From DATMQA01 sp035566895 (GTDB taxonomy: Bacteria; Verrucomicrobiota; Verrucomicrobiia; Limisphaerales; UBA8199): a stretch of DNA of 64,000 bases. Below are positions 63,594-64,000 of this stretch, one piece after another (position 1 is the first letter of the stretch; each line of letters opens with the position of its first letter). Below the pieces are notes generated by a model, which worked only from the letters and a program-made list of their open reading frames with translations, did no database searches and was not told the DNA's origin. The stretch spans positions 27,136 to 91,135 of the forward strand of contig DATMQA010000162.1 in the NCBI GenBank assembly GCA_035566895.1, written 5' to 3'. Both the position numbers and the translations under genes were made by a program.

Positions 63594-63638
63594 TTGACAA
63601 CCCTTCCCGCCCCATGTAAATACAATGTAAAGACATTG
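63594..63638 (+). promoter_or_regulatory. Promoter and candidate operator of the BrnT-like gene
   Basis: TTGACA (63594-63599) is followed by TACAAT (63621-63626), 21 bases away, or TAAATA (63617-63622) at 17. Overlapping the -10 region is the inverted repeat CAATGTAAAGACATTG (63623-63638). It ends 31 bases before the toxin-like gene, the expected place for autoregulation by a BrnA-type antitoxin. Confidence 0.45.
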
Positions 63639-63668
63639 CATGGGCAGGACATATACAGTTGAGCGACT

Positions 63669-63956
63669 ATGGAGTTCGATTGGAATAATCCGCCCTTCAA
63701 TCTCGATAGCTCTTTGACTCTGCAGGAAATCGAAGAATCGTTCGAAGACCCATTCGCGATTCGGCTCATGCCCGATTCGCCCCGGTTCAACGTCCAGGCC
63801 CGGTTTTTTAACCTCGGCATGTCCGTCGCCGGCACTGGCGTCTTCAGCGTGTATCGAACCAACGGCAAACAGGTCCGTATCATCCATGCCCGTCCGTTCC
63901 AGCCCGAAGAACGCTTCTTCTACCAGCGGAAACTGGACCAAACCCTGGCCCAGTGA
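63669..63956 (+). CDS. BrnT-like (DUF497) toxin candidate
   Basis: 95 residues. Similarity to BrnT, an RNase toxin of type II systems, runs throughout: MEFDWNN start, FEDPFAIRL (BrnT: FxDPxA), RFFNLGMS (RxxxIGxS), a V-Y-x-x-x-G-x-x-V-R-I-I-H-A-R segment (VYRTNGKQVRIIHARPF) and a closing ERFFYQRKL. The middle His/Asp of the classical family is only partly retained. The antitoxin BrnA would lie just beyond the window edge. A promoter and inverted repeat precede it. Confidence 0.6.
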   Translation: MEFDWNNPPFNLDSSLTLQEIEESFEDPFAIRLMPDSPRFNVQARFFNLGMSVAGTGVFSVYRTNGKQVRIIHARPFQPEERFFYQRKLDQTLAQ

Positions 63957-63971
63957 CGAAAAGAGCCAGGA

Positions 63972-64000
63972 AACCACAGATGAACACAGATAAACACAGA
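63972..64000. repeat. AACCACAGATGAACACAG word repeat (cut by the window edge)
   Basis: ACCACAGATGAACACAG and ATAAACACAGA words at the window edge; the rest is outside. The word type is of the same reiterated plan as the other arrays, so the mirrored arm may follow. Confidence 0.55.

Overview
The window looks like a chromosomal segment of a GC-rich Gram-negative bacterium, most likely Verrucomicrobiota of the Pedosphaera/Limisphaera type. This rests on lipid A/LPS genes, a single-prepilin gene with the 'GFTLLELL' leader and 'NFADGH' end, a PmoA-like (DUF6807) protein, very large exported Ig/beta-helix/propeller proteins sharing one C-terminal module, and word-like intergenic repeats. The assignment is inferred from gene content only. 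No rRNA, tRNA, CRISPR array, transposase or phage gene was seen.

Layout. 1-7.8 kb: the end of a NuoN/NuoM-like gene, trpF (minus strand), an LPS run (lpxK, an LpxL-like acyltransferase, waaF), an FmdB zinc-ribbon protein, a secreted unknown, and a lysine 2,3-aminomutase behind a strong promoter candidate with a perfect palindrome in its spacer. 7.8-13.3 kb: two convergent exported proteins, a beta-helix protein and a 14-repeat propeller. 13.3-25.3 kb: mostly housekeeping or metabolic genes (alpha/beta hydrolase, HIT protein, sugar-nucleotide epimerase, M20 peptidase, flippase, PmoA-like protein, a receiver-PAS-PAS-PP2C regulator, DUF465, a Tat-exported aldo/keto reductase). 25.3-32.9 kb: a glycosyltransferase, a DUF433/PIN-like toxin-antitoxin pair whose toxin overlaps a squalene/phytoene synthase, a Pro-rich exported protein, lysA, a GH13 enzyme and a DUF2721 membrane protein. 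32.9-53 kb: a 1,721-residue exported protein, a CHASE2 adenylate cyclase downstream of an unusual FecR-TPR-beta-barrel fusion, a giant lectin/PA14 exported protein, and divergently a propeller sensor kinase followed by a NarL-type regulator. 53-64 kb: a pseudopilin, a feoA-feoA-feoB operon, and a type IV pilus motor cluster (PilB-like, PilT, second PilB-like, PilC), ending with a BrnT-like toxin gene behind a candidate operator.

Two themes stand out. First, many gaps between genes, and some coding loops, carry 'mirrored word arrays': a short word (6-12 bases) repeated imperfectly on one arm and its reverse complement repeated on the other. The words differ from locus to locus, but the architecture is the same. 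Four consecutive gaps around the pilus genes each hold one, and others have run into the ends or linkers of waaF, a sensor kinase and a secreted protein. Second, the 38-53 kb block combines surface sensing (FecR-TPR-barrel, propeller kinase), second-messenger output (cyclase) and giant adhesin-like exported proteins, and may be a surface-sensing and attachment module.
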